Made by a program: the position numbers and the translations under genes
Part shown: positions 20,920 through 33,151 of the stretch, one piece after another
How positions within the stretch are numbered: the first letter of the stretch is position 1
Layout: every line of letters starts with the position of its first letter
DNA from: Astrothelium macrocarpum
Lineage: Eukaryota; Ascomycota; Dothideomycetes; Trypetheliales; Trypetheliaceae
Direction: 5' to 3'
DNA length: 59,478 nucleotides
Assembly: GCA_021030915.1 (NCBI GenBank)
Contig: JAGEMR010000165.1
Span: 1-59,478 of the forward strand
The notes under the pieces: model-generated
What the model was told of the DNA's origin: nothing
The model's database searches: none
The model's input: only the letters and a program-made list of their open reading frames with translations

Positions 20920-22309
20920 TCATTCTACGGTGCTTTCTGAAGGTGGTCGCCCATCAGTGGTAACCTCCATCGTCGTCTCCCGATTTATTACCATACGCTC
21001 CTGGCTCCCGTATTTCCTGAACTGCTCACCCAGCTCGACCTCATCAGTCCGGCCTCTGCTAACTTTACTAAACACCCCCAAAGAACTCGAGTGGCTGTCC
21101 AGTCCACTCTTACTGTTGCTTCCGGAACTAAACTCTCGTCCACCAAGCATCGCGAAGGGGTTACTGCGGCTGCCGTTGGAGCGTTTGGATTGTTTGGAAC
21201 TGTAGGGGACGTCGTCCGAGGGTGCGATGATGACGTTGTTAATCATGCCGACGGACATGGCTTCGATGATGGGCTTGAGGAAGGGGAAGGAGCAGACGAC
21301 GATATTAAGATTAGTGTGTATTTCAGTGATGAGTGAGGAACGGTAGTCGGTTTGCGTGAGGTTGATGGGATTGGAGGAGTCGGCAAGCCAGACGACGCGG
21401 AGGATAGTTAAAGGAACAACTCTATGAGGCTTGTTAGAACACTCTGTACCGGCAGGCTATATGCTTGATGTTTTCGGTGCTTCGGAGACCATGTATCTAG
21501 AGGACTTACAATGCTATCGGTATAAAGGAGGCCATTGCAAGGCTCTTTTTTGCAAAGGGAAGTTGTAGATCGTGGAGAAGGTAGATCGGCACAAAAGCTA
21601 CGAAGAGCTGTGTGAGCACATCGACGACAGCATTGACGTCCCAGAACGCTTGCTACAGGCCGTCAGCTAAGAGATATCGGAAACCTTCCAGCCCTGCTCA
21701 CCACATGGTAGCACTTATTCGTGACTCTGTCCCAAGTTCTTGGGGCACTACATTGGAAAGCCACAGCAAATATTGCAACAATGGTCCAAATGGTTACTAT
21801 GGCCATAACAGCCTGGACTGCTCTTCGGCGCGATTTTATAGGAGATAGCGTTGTCAGAAAATGTAAAGGCGCCAGTCTTGCAATATATATGGCTGGAATG
21901 TAGAGAATTTCAGCAGCCAAGGTTGCCTGGCGAGAATTCAGCACACCAGCAGCAAAGTCGCGAGCTTCAGCGTCTGACCTTTTGGTATTTCTCAAATGTT
22001 TGCGACGAAATATGGGAGTGTGGCTGTCCCAGGCCTGATGAAACTTGTATGCCAGCTGATATCGTCTGCCCCACTGCCACGAGCTGTTTTGCTGTTAGAG
22101 GAGCTGCTTCGCTACAATAGGAGCACGTTCCCCCAGGCTGCCTGACTTACAAGTGCTGCGGCCAGTAGCGCATCGTCGCGTTGGAGTCTTTTTGTTAGTA
22201 TCCATTTCGTCCCGACTTTTGTTAAGGTTAAGAGGATCGCGGCAACCAGCGTTATCCATGCTGCCAAATTCACCAAGGGCCCTCTGTCATCAGCATCCAG
22301 CTTGGTCAT
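20920..22309 (-). CDS. Rhodopsin-like (SAT4-type) integral membrane protein, copy 1
   Basis: Five exons in frame give 377 residues: 22151-22309, 21979-22083, 21702-21926, 21510-21652 and 20920-21421. Introns are 49-88 bases with GT...AG ends and CTAAC-like branch points. The protein has seven predicted membrane spans followed by a polar Ser-rich cytosolic tail. Family marks are LVAVGQTISAGIQVSSGLGQ after span 2, AEILYIPAIYIARLAPLHFL, the extracellular cysteines around QCSAPRTWD and NKCYHVQAFWDVNAVVDVLT, and LRVVWLADSSNPINLTQTDY. Matches the fungal rhodopsin-domain family (PF20684). Function of the family is largely unknown; some members are linked to secondary metabolite clusters or host sensing. 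Divergent from the permease gene. Confidence 0.85.
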
Positions 22310-23851
22310 GATTAAGGAATGGAACGTTTTCAAAGACTTTTGAAATAGAAGAGGATAGAGTTGTGATTAAGCATAGTTAAACTGCTTTACCAAGATTTGA
22401 TTTTGATGGTCAGGGATAATCTTACAATGGTGCTAAGTGCCTATCCAAGCGCAATCTACTTGGAGGGCTCCAGTTTTCAGGCTAAGGCTGGCGCAGACGC
22501 CGACTGGCGGGAGAAAAACGGTAGTATCCGGTCAGGTACCAGGATGCCTTTTCATCACAATGTGATCTCCTGACGCAGAACATTCTGGGCTCCCTTGCGC
22601 AAAAAGCCTCTGACTCTCGAAAAGTACGTCAGACCTGTATACGGCACATTCGTCTCGAGTTGCGAAGTGAACAAGGCCTAAGGATAGCTGCATCTCCGAG
22701 CGGCCAACGAGAGGATAGGAGATGCGCGGGTCATGTCCCCCTATGCAGCCGGATCATCTGGAATGGTAGTCCATTTTTGCTTTTTCTGCAAATGGAGTTT
22801 TATGGTCCGTGATTCACTAAGATTCACTAAGCCTCACTAAGCTTTCCCTGGCTCGGTATTCCGTGATCCCCCCACGGATCCATGTTTTCTCTACGTCCCG
22901 TCCCGCCCGGCTTCGGTATCACGATGTCGTCTCACCTCAACGTGAATCATCATGATTTCCCATCAAACGTCTCTCAAGCGGGGCGCCGTACCTTTTCAGA
23001 TCAACCCCAGCCAAACTCTCGCAGAAACGGTATCGAATCAATCATCGTATGATATGCAGCCAACCCAAGTGTAGGGATACTTATCAGTTGCTGTGCCACT
23101 CCAGGGTTGAACATCCTGCCAGTCGCCGCTATTGGGTGCCGACAGATATGTGCATGCAGATAAGCCGGCCAATACGGGATGTCCGCACCCGACGGTCCGG
23201 TAGCGATGCTTGATGGTGTGCTGAAATTTCTTTGCATCCTATGCGCCCCCACTAACAGCGCTCTGGACTGACGACAACTGCTCATCTTTTCCTCTCAACC
23301 CATGCCATCTTTACAGGTTACAACGCCGCCCCCTTGAAAACACAGACCAATGTTCCTCTAGGATCAAACTGGTCTAATGGGGTGACACGATCCCCATGGA
23401 GTGCAGCTCCACGACCCTCGATCCTCTAACACTCGGAGCCCCCCGCAATATAGGAAGGCAATTATGATTACTTGCCGTGCGGCGTCTCTTGGTGGCTCGC
23501 TCTGATGGCGACCATGGTGACCATGGCGCCCTTCGTCGACGCCCCTGTACGCGTCAATTCCTTCCTGCAAGCTGTTAATCACCGACTCGCTCTGACTGGT
23601 TCGCCTTTTACTCGCATGAGGTTCTTCCGGATCCATTGTCCTGCAGCCGTCTTTCCCACGTGCTGCCCAAGAGTTTGAACTTCCATCTCACTTCTTTGTA
23701 CCTTCAATTGCTCTTACATCACTTATTCTTATTCTACAAAAGTCGCTTTCCTATACCTATATCTCTCTTAGTCGTTGTATATAACTATTTCGTCTATTTC
23801 GTCTATTGTTTGTCATATCTTATACAGCTTCAAAGAGGCGAAACTGCCATT
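22310..23851. other. Shared upstream region of divergent membrane-protein genes
   Basis: About 1.5 kb between the rhodopsin-like gene and the permease gene. No supportable coding frame. It includes the decamer tandem repeat at 22811-22840 and a pyrimidine-rich leader upstream of the permease ATG (23690-23830), typical of fungal promoters and 5' UTRs. Confidence 0.5.
22811..22840. repeat. Three tandem decamers GATTCACTAA
   Basis: Two exact copies of GATTCACTAA are followed by GCCTCACTAA, all in register. The array lies within the divergent promoter region and could be a regulatory site or a short slippage repeat. Confidence 0.6.
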
Positions 23852-25777
23852 ATGCAGTCGCTCAAGATCGATAACGCGATGGAGCTGCACAATCGCTTCG
23901 ACAAGAATGCGAGTGTAGTGGGAAGTCAAGAAAAGTCCCTTGATCGAGATGAGGCCGTCTTGGCTAGATTTGGAAAGAAGCAAAGATTACGAGTGAGCCT
24001 CTTATCGGTATCATGGAGTCTGCTGTCTCTGACTCGTGAACGCTCAGAGACGTTTCGGTTTAATATCAGCGATTGGTATAACGAGCACATTGATGATCAC
24101 ATGGGAGGCCATTTCAGCGTGAGCGAGGCTCTATGCCTGTACGGCGACAGCATGCTAATAAAATCGGCGGATAGTACGCTTCTGAGCGGCCTCTCGAACG
24201 GTGGACCAGCTGGACTGATCTACGGATATCTTTTCGTCTGGGCAGGCGCTATCCTTCAAACATTTGTGATGGCCGAATTGGCTTCAATGTGAGTACTTTC
24301 GACTCCACAAGCCGAATCCGTTTCGGCGAATCTTTACTCAATCGCCAATCTCGATTGATTTGAGACAATGAGCCGTTGCCAACGAAGTTACTTAGGATTC
24401 CTTTGGCTGGAGGCCCCTTCAATTGGGTTGCTATTCTCTCCCCGCCATCTTGTAGAAAGTACCTGAGTTACCTTGCTGGCTGGCTCTCGGTAATCTCCTA
24501 TCTTGCGTTGGTCTCCGCGACTTGCTACGTTGCCGGCACATTGGTTCAAGGACTCTTAATCTTGAATTATCCGGACTATGTATATGAAAATTGGCAGGGC
24601 ACTTTACTGTTTTATGCTGTGTTGGCCATCGCTCTATTTGTCAATACTGTCTTGGGACAGTTGTTGCCGCAAATCGAGTCCTTGCTTTTGGTTTTTCACA
24701 TTTTGGGATTCTTCGCTATTTTGATCCCCATTGTTTATCTCGCACCTAAACATCAACCCCCGAGCCAAGTTTTCGGCACTTTCCTCAACACCGGAGGATT
24801 CAGCTCGAATTTTTTGGCAGTACTTGTCGGCTTGGTCACCTCTACTAACTCGTTCCCGGGTAAGAAGTCGTTAATGATACCGTTTATTGTTTCACAGAAC
24901 TGACGGCAATCTAGGACTGGATGCCGCTGATCACATTGCCGAAGAAATCCACGACGCGCCAAGAGTTATTCCGATTGCTATCGGCACTTCGACCATTCTC
25001 AACGGTTGCATGGGTTTTGGCATGCTGCTTGCTCTGCTATTTGTGCAGCCTGCCGATATTTCATCAACGTTAGATTCCACAACATTCTATCCCTTCATCA
25101 GCATCTACGCGTACGCCATGCAATCCAATTCAGGAGCCACTGCACTGGTATGTCCATCTCGTCCCCGTCTCTTTCGGGGAAGCGCACGAACATCAGCGGT
25201 TGTATTGACATGAAATTAGACCGCAGTAATGATCTGCACCCAAACTTTCGGCGCCATCGGCATGGTCGCCACCTCCTCCCGCATGATCTGGGCATTTGCA
25301 CGTGAAGGCGGCCTGCCTTTCTCCCGTTATCTCTCGCAAGTCAACGAACGCACCCGCTTACCTATCTGGGCCATCGTCGCGACCACCGTCATCTCCTTAC
25401 TTCTCGCGCTCATCAACATCGGCTCCTCGGTCGGCTTTCTCGCCTTCATCTCCCTCGTCGTTGCGGGTTACTATAGCTCCTTTCTCCTCGCAGCTTCGGT
25501 CATGCTGTACAAGCGTCTTACGACTCCGGCGTCGGAGATTCCATGGGGGTGGTTCAGATTGGGGAAGTGGGGTGTGCCGATTACGGCGTTGTCGATTGCA
25601 TATACGATTGTTGGAGGACTGTTTAGTTTCTTCCCATCGGAGGTTAACCCGACGCCTCAGACGATGAATTACTGTGCGCTGGTATATGGTGCGACGCTGC
25701 TATTTAGTGTGGTGTTTTGGTTTACGCACGGGAGGAAGAGGTACACCGGTCCCATCTTGGAAATCAGCAGCCCGTGA
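23852..25777 (+). CDS. Amino acid/GABA permease, APC superfamily
   Basis: Six exons join to 526 residues: 23852-23992, 24048-24118, 24175-24288, 24396-24859, 24915-25147 and 25220-25777; intron phases all agree. The assembled product shows the full family pattern: DEAVLARFGKKQRLRRRFGL, STLMITWEAI, LSNGGPAGLIYGYLFVW, AELASMIPLAGGPFNWVA, GLDAADHIAEEIHDAPR, QTFGAIGMVATSSRMIWAFA and a final ETM-type PWGWFRLGKWG stretch. About twelve membrane spans are expected. This is the fungal GABA/choline/amino acid permease type (Uga4/Bat1-like). It imports an amino acid or amine, which could feed the oxidase or other nearby enzymes; the exact substrate is not readable. Confidence 0.92.
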
Positions 25778-26716
25778 CTGGGGATTATTGGATGAAAAGG
25801 TGTGAATAAACGGATGTGACTTTGAGCAGGTCGATTGTACATCATTGCGTAGATGTTTTGTCGAGATAGATTGCTTGACGTGAATCTAGTTTTTGGCATG
25901 GCATCCCATCTTCTTTGACATCTCTACCATCTTAAATTTCCTTGCATCGGTACATGCAGATATATGCACACGCATTCCGTAGAAAAAAGCAATTCCTATG
26001 ACGCCTACACGCTGTATCTTTGAGCAAGCTGTACAGCAAAACTGATATGCTTTAATGATTGGTCAGCCCAGCTAACATACAAAGAATAATTTAGAATGTA
26101 TTAATAATTTAGCCTGACGTCCTGGAACGACGTTAAACTCATCCAACGAAGCCTTTGGGACGCTCAGTTCAAAGACACGATCGAATCTCCTCCCCGACGC
26201 GTCTCATTAACCGAACCTCCCTCTACCGACTGCTTCTTGCTCCTCAGGACCTGCTGCCACCATTTACGCGTCTTTGATCCACGAGTCTTCATATGGCTCG
26301 CGCAGCAGCCGACCTCTTCAAATCGATGAATACAGTTTCAGCGTATAATGTTTTGTACAATTCATCTTTGGGCTATCTTATCTTGTGCCGAAACTGTACG
26401 GTGTCTATACATCGCCGAGCAGAAGAGGATAAAAAGGCCAAGGTGCTGTCCGGGAGTAGTGCTATCTCTGCATAGGTGATTGGGCTCCGTGATCTGACCA
26501 ACGAACTCTAAGCATGCTACATGCGCAACAGATGGATAACCTTGGTCCTTACTGGCGGCATTTGTACTGTGTATATGGAAAGTCACCTGCAGGTCCTCTC
26601 ATAAAGAAAACAAGTGTCAAGCCTGGAGCCGCCTATTGGTCGCCAGAGAAACGCGCTGCGGGCAAAACTACGCGCCCAGGAACTCAAGCTGCAAACAATA
26701 TGTTACTAACCAAATA
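25778..26716. other. Intergenic between permease and transposon
   Basis: Moderate GC, no recognisable gene. Short open frames at 26293-26475 and 26514-26837 lack family resemblance; the latter overlaps the transposon end. Confidence 0.45.
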
Positions 26717-28867
26717 CCTGTTGGTCCCACCTTCTGCAAGCAACCACCTTTTGCAAGCAATCCGAATTCTCTCCACTACCACTTCGTGGATCCATCTAGC
26801 CTCAACAACAAGTTATTTATTTAATTTTATGATTTAGTCTGGTATTTTTGAATGCGCTGAATCGAATAGGTTAATCAGATTAGTCATTGAACTGTTTGGG
26901 TAGACGTGGTTGTCGCCGAGATTTCGAGATCGAAGAATTAGCCTCATCATTTTCAGATACTTTTTCTACAACCATTCTTTTGATTTCCTTTATAAAAAAT
27001 CGTAAAATTTTTAACGCGTTATTTTTGTATATTTTTGACTTTATATAAAATTATTGAGACGCATTCTTCTGATATTCTGCGTCCTCCTTCTGGACCTTCA
27101 GCTGGATTTTCCGCTAAATTATCTTTTTCTTTATTATAATTATTTAACGTTTATATTATTCAATTTCTAGAATTTTAATCTATTTATCAAGGATTTTCTA
27201 CATTTTAATAATTTCCTTTTCGATAAATTTTTTAATTTATTCGGCCTTTTCAATTTCATATTCGTCTAATCTAATTTGGATCTTCATCAATGATAAAAAT
27301 TCAGCCTTTATGATCTTATTTAATTTAAATAATGATTTGAATTTCTTCTTTCATTATTTTAAAAATTTGATGATATCATGAAGATTTATAATTTGATATT
27401 ATAGAATTTCTATTTCAATAATTAGATTAAAAAAATTATTCACCAGTTATTGGCTAATAAATATTCTATTTGATTCTAAAATTTGATTAATGAAATTTTT
27501 TATATAATAATAAATTCGAATTTTTATAGATAATATTCTTTTTATATTATTTGATCTTTCAATTAAAGATCGACGTAATTTATCAAATATTTTTGAAAAT
27601 TTGAATGGATTGAATCCAATTTTAATTCAGATATTTTCAATATTAATTTTTTTAAAAATATTTTATCAAATTATTCTAAAAATTGAATAGAAATCTTTTT
27701 TTGAAAAGGAAATTAAATTCTGATATTTTACGATTTATTTATTTAATTCGATCGTATAATAATTCATCAGAAATCCAAACAGATCTATATTCAGAAATTA
27801 AAATTGATGAATTAAATAAAATGGGAATTTCGTTATATGAATTCGATTCTTTAAATAATAATCTAAAAAGGCCATAAAAAGATGGCTATTATGACCATCG
27901 ACGAAGAATAGACGTGGATCGCGTCCATTTTGGACTTTTGCCTTTATAAAACGATCGAATATAATAATGAATCATTTAATATCCAATTATTCGTTCGTCC
28001 AGTCATTTGATGAATTTATGAAGAAAATCGAATTCTTTTTAAAATTGAAATCATCGAATCAAAGGTCTTATATATTAAAGGTGTCCGCTGAATAAATCAA
28101 ATCAGCAGATAATGCGGTCCCATTCATATAAATCGCAGTAAGGATTATAATGAATTCTCGATTATCATTCTGCGCAATATTTAATAATTTACCTTATTCA
28201 AAAATTTTTTTATTAAATATACGGCGCTGTTTTTATATATATCCAATCAAAAAATCTTTTTTATTCAAATTATAGATATTTTATGGAAAAATATTATATT
28301 ATTCGATTTTCGAATGAATTTATTTTAATATTAATATATTAATCGTATTTTTATAAATTATTTATTAGATCAAAATAAAATTCAATTTATATAAAATTAT
28401 CTGCCCGAATCCGTTTAATATTTATTATAAAAAGAAAATCGTTAGATAATTCAAAAATATGAAAATTTACGAAATGTGATGGCCAATTTTTTCCTGAATA
28501 GCATTCATTAAAATTCTCGTAAAAAATTCGGACCATTTCTGATATAAGAAGAATTCCTTGATATGTAAATTTATTAATATAATCGATTAAAACATATTAT
28601 TATTGTATGATGAGATTGGCATTCGATTATTATTGAATAATGGATCTGTCTTGAATTAACCTTTTATAACAACGTGATAATATCGAAAGATGAATTCCGA
28701 ATTTTTTAATAATAGTAGTATAATCTTTCGTATCTCGCGATTCCAAATCTGCAATCGCCTCATCGATTGGAGCCATAATGGTGGAATTAATGGTGATTGA
28801 AGGTGCGGTGATGGATTCAGAATTCGCTTGTAGAAGGTGGTGGCTTGCAGAAGGTGGGGTAGACGAG
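26717..28867 (-). mobile_element. Decayed Fot1/pogo-like transposon, about 2.15 kb
   Basis: Both ends carry inverted copies of CCCACCTTCTGCAAGC followed by a second copy CCACCTT(T/C)T(G/A)CAAGC: left at about 26717-26770 and right (minus strand) at about 28815-28867. TA flanks both ends (26715-26716 and 28868-28869). On the minus strand, from ATG at 28776, the frame reads MAPIDEAIADLES, then DYTTIIKKFGIHLSILSRCYK, matching the N-terminal helix-turn-helix of fungal pogo/Fot1 transposases. Further in, MVRxF-like and Arg/Ile-rich remnants continue, with many stops. The interior is AT-saturated while the terminal repeats stay GC-rich. Certainly non-functional. Confidence 0.75.
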
Positions 28868-28869
28868 TA

Positions 28870-29350
28870 TTGTTTGCCAATAGCAGTAGGGCCAGAGCGT
28901 ATATTAACGTCGCTACGAGTTTGTACCTCACCCGACCTCTCGCCTATCTGAAGCGACCGGTCAAAATTTGATGCGACCCCAATCTCTCAGAAAATCCCTC
29001 TAAATGACCTCTCAATTCGCTCATCTGACCTCTCATTTAGTCCTTGAAACTTTGAAGATATTCGAGAAATATATTTAACATATTCTGAATATATTCTCAA
29101 CATATTTAAAAGATTCGAGAGACAAGATGAGAGGTCGAATCAGCTATCCGAAAGGTCAGCTCAGCTATAAGCTGCATCGGCGCTACAGCCCACTATTTTC
29201 GAGGAACAAACGATGGCTTATGCTACTCCACCAATAGCATCCGATTCCGCAGCTCAATGAAAAGCTATTTGTTGGAGTAAAGCGATTATCCAAGGAGGCA
29301 AAGAGAAGAATGCCAACATGAATGCGTACAAGACACTGGTTGATTGTCTA
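28870..29350. other. Intergenic between transposon and rhodopsin-like gene 2
   Basis: No gene. It contains repeated ACCTCTC motifs (28925-29050 and 29130-29160, both orientations) in a region of intermediate AT content, possibly the end of another old repeat. Confidence 0.4.
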
Positions 29351-30690
29351 TTAATCCCAATTCTGTCTCATGCGAAAGCCCGGCTTCATATTACGATGTC
29401 CCAACTCCATAACTACGTCTTGGTTCATGTCCAACTCGAGATCGGAGTAGGTAGAGTCGTTGGGACCGCCGGTATACCAGCTGGTCTCTGGCTTTGATAG
29501 CGCCGCTTCATGGCCGTCAATTGGGGGGGTCCCGCTATGCACTGACTGGCTCTGCGGGCTGTAGTCCGATCGCAATGGTTTAAGTGATAGCATGCTTCGA
29601 ATCTTCTCCATCAGAGCATACGGTGACGATTTACCGAGTGAGTGCAGTGACGGCAGACATGCAGCAATTAGAGCGGTCCCAGACTCGAACAAGCCCCAGT
29701 ACATGCCTTCGGAGTTCGCGAGGTGCGGATCGGCGTGGACTTGAACATCTGCAACGATCTGGACCATATTGACCATGCGGATGAGGGACGCCACAACGGC
29801 AAGGACTCCCAGAAGGAAACTCACGCTCACCATAATCTTCCGAAGCAGTGTCAGGTGGAGGCGCCAAACCTAGAATGGATTAAAATCGAGTGGTGTTGGA
29901 ACCCAGGGGATCTCACCATGGGCAAAGGCAGACAGATGATAGATAGATCCGTTACGAAGTCCACGATTGCGAAGGCAAGCAGCTCGTCTCCAGCAGCTGG
30001 GCAGTACTTATGATACGAGGTAATGTCAGTCCATTGCGCGTTAACCCTTAAGCCGCAACGGAAGATATTGCCAAAGGTGAAAGCAATCGCCCACAGTGTT
30101 GCAAAACCCAATGTGATCTGGCTCAAGGTATAAAATGCAGTGTGTTTGTTGTGTGAGGCAAAAATGCGCCGATAGAAAAATATGACACTGGCTTTCACAA
30201 ACCATAATTGAGTTGGCTGCATGACTAGACAGACATATTCGAACTACTAATAACGTTAATTCTTCAAAACCGAAAGCTCCAGTGGCGTCTAACCTGTCCG
30301 GTAGGTATTGTAGGACGGGATGAGTATACAAGCGCTTCCGGACTATGGGAGGATTTTGGAGTAGGATAGCCTAGGGCTGCATCTTTGACACCTATTTAGA
30401 TGTCAATGACACTAATTAAATCTGGGTCAGTCGATTGGAACTGACCGATAATGATTAAAACCGTCATGGCAATAGTCAGGATCTCGATGATGTTAGTATT
30501 TCAACCCAACTTACGAAGGTGATCATCTTACGAGCGCTGGAATGCAAAAGTAGTCGTCCAGTCCATATCGTGCTTTCTGTATGAAGCGACGCACGTAAAA
30601 CCTCAAGGCCACAGCGAGAATAGAGAGAGCTGTTGGGACAATCGCTACAGAGAGTAACCCCTCTGGAGTCAGGCTAAGGGGGCGTCCCAT
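29351..30690 (-). CDS. Rhodopsin-like (SAT4-type) integral membrane protein, copy 2
   Basis: Five exons in frame give 370 residues: 30532-30690, 30446-30482 (37-base micro-exon), 30294-30391, 29917-30216 and 29351-29869. Start ATG is at 30688-30690 (MGRPLSLTPEGLLSVAIVP). The first exon is 159 bases, the same length as in copy 1. Family marks are RRFIQKARYGLDDYFCIP, QPTQLWFVKASVIFFYRRIF, FRCGLRVNAQW, KYCPAAGDELLAFAIVDFVT and MVWRLHLTLLRK. Spans 1-7 and a polar tail are present and the coding sequence looks intact. A hAT transposon lies directly before the start codon (its target duplication overlaps the ATG), so the native promoter now sits beyond 35364 and expression is probably changed or lost. 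Confidence 0.84.
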
Positions 30691-30749
30691 CTTAATCAGG
30701 GATCGGAAAAATTAATGAATTGAATTAGGATGGATAAATCCTATTTTTG

Positions 30750-33025
30750 GATGGATAAGGATGAATATCCGAATTAATTCGAATTATACATAATATGCAA
30801 AAATTCTAACCAAATTAGATTTAATGATTATTTTTGCTAACATAAATCATTCTTCTTATCTTGTATAATATCAAATCTATCAAAAATATCTTCTATATAA
30901 AGATCAAATTTCTATTTCAATATTATATGAATCAAAGTCTGAAATCCTGTTTCGGATCTAATTTTTTAAATATTCAATTCTTTCAATATTTTTAGGGCCA
31001 AATTTTGTACGTTTCCAAAAAATCGTACGACGAATTTATGAGAATATTCTTTCTGATTCATCACTCATAATCGGAATAAAAAATATTTTAATTATAAAAT
31101 ATGAAAAAAATGGATATTTATTTTATTATTAATTTTAATACCATCATCGTAAAATTAAAAATTTTCCAATTTCATATAGGATTTTTTTATAATATAACTG
31201 ATATTCGTTTTATTTCTTTTATTATATGATGATCTTATTTTATATATCAGTTATAATCTGATAATACGTAATTATCAAAGATTTCTTCAATAGAATTTTT
31301 GAATAAATATTATCATATAATAAAGATTCTATTATATTATGAATTATTTGATATTTATTTTAAAAAGATTGAATATTTTATAAAATTTGAGATTTCCATT
31401 ATTCTGGCCAGATTATTTGGATATATTTTATATAATAATATGGATTGAATATCAAAATTGTTATATAATAAAATGAATTATCCGAAATTTCGTAATATTT
31501 CTGAAATTTATTCTAATTATATTTAATTCGTATAATAAAATCTAAATCTATTTTTCTTTTTTCATTCTAATTTTATTAATTTTTGTATAAATAAAATTTT
31601 ATGAATTTGTATATATCAAAGATCTTTTAATATATATTAATAAAATATCCATTATTTATAATATCTGATTCAAATATATTTGATCATTTTTAAATATAAG
31701 AATTATTATATAAAATGATTTTAAAAATTTATGGATTATATAAAGACGTTTCTAATCGTATATATTAAAAAGATCAGATAAAAGAATAGAAAAATAAAAT
31801 TTTATATATTGATCAATTTATGATTCATAATTTATTATAATATCAAAAAGATTATATCAAAAATTCCATTTTATATAATTATTTAATGGGAATAATTTTC
31901 TTATGAATTGTCTGAAATTTTTTATACGAATTAATGAATTTCAATTATGAATAATGATATTATAAAATTTTTTAAATATTTTCAATATACGAAATTGATC
32001 TATTTTATTCTTTTATTATTCTTTATTTAATTGAATTCCATTTTTTTTTTTTAATCGTACGAATTTAAAAAAATGATATCAAAAATTTTTTTGAAAAGAA
32101 AATCTTATACGGTAAGATTAATAATATAATCTGAATAATGAATTTTCTATATTTATGGATTTCAAAAGATTTTTTATATTTCAAAATTATTATTCATTAT
32201 ATGATAAAAAGTATTATTTATATTAGAATTATTTCCAATTATGGCCCCAATTTTATATATTATTTTATAATTTTGAAAGATTATATGAATAATAATTCAT
32301 TAATTTTTTTCTGAATGACCGATTATTATACGAAAAATAAGAAGAATTTTTTGAAATTTCAGATTTTTATTTATATAATACGCGCAAATTATCAGAAAAA
32401 AATGGTTATTAAATGAGGTCCAGATATTGATTGAAAAATGAATATTCATTAATACGAATTAGAGGTCCTTTCGTATGAGATTTTGTTAACGTATAAACTG
32501 ATTTTTTATATATGAAATAAAAATTTTGGTGTTTATTGGAATTTTTATTATTGGATTTAGAATAAAATAAAGAATATAGAATTCTGGCCATTTGATCAGA
32601 TAAAAAAAAAGATTTTGTACGATCATAAGATTAATTAAGACCTATTGAAAAATCTTTTATTTGAATATTTTCTTTAAGACCAGCTTTTTTAATTTATTCA
32701 TTTTATATGTATTTTCCATCATTTTTTGATAAAATATTAAAAGTTGAATAGCGAAAATTTATCTTATATGAGATATATGAGGATTATAATCAATTTTATA
32801 CTGATTCTTCAGATAATTTCGGAAATTTATTATTATATATGAATTGTATAAATAATCTTCAATTTTATAATAAAAGATTTTTTTTCTTTTTTTTGTCTTT
32901 GATTCGTGGTCGTATGGCTCGCGGGTATGTTGATGGATAGCAGAAGGTGTTCTTTTGGTGTACTTTCGTACACTGATAATTTCAGAAGGAATAATAACAA
33001 AAGAGGCCTCAGAATTGGTTGGCAT
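30750..33025 (-). pseudogene. Decayed hAT transposase
   Basis: From ATG at 33025 on the minus strand, 88 residues remain open. The stretch SAIHQHTREPYDHE followed by KIFYYKIEDYLYNSY and FRNYLKNQYKIDY matches the BED-type zinc-finger N-terminus of fungal hAT transposases, with the expected Cys and His residues largely replaced by Tyr or other residues reachable by C-to-T changes. Downstream the frame breaks into many stops across AT-rich DNA to about 30750. The lower limit is approximate. Non-functional. Confidence 0.6.
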
Positions 33026-33091
33026 TTTAATTGAAGTACTTTACAGAGGTAAAACAGAAGAATTTTTTAGTGCAGAAACTAATTTCGGCTA

Positions 33092-33151
33092 GGAGTTTTG
33101 CCGGCAGCGTGCACGTGCCTGCAGCGTGCACGCTCACCACCACGAAAATCT
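33092..33151 (+). repeat. Left terminal inverted repeat of nested Fot1-like element
   Basis: GC-rich 60-base terminal repeat with two direct copies of GCAGCGTGCACG, probably transposase-binding sites. Paired with 35181-35240. Confidence 0.85.

Noticed and set aside
26717..28867. Possible CRISPR-like or satellite array in repeated TTCTGCAAGC words
   Set aside because: The repeats are the double motifs of transposon terminal repeats, in inverted pairs with TA flanks, not a regular spaced array.
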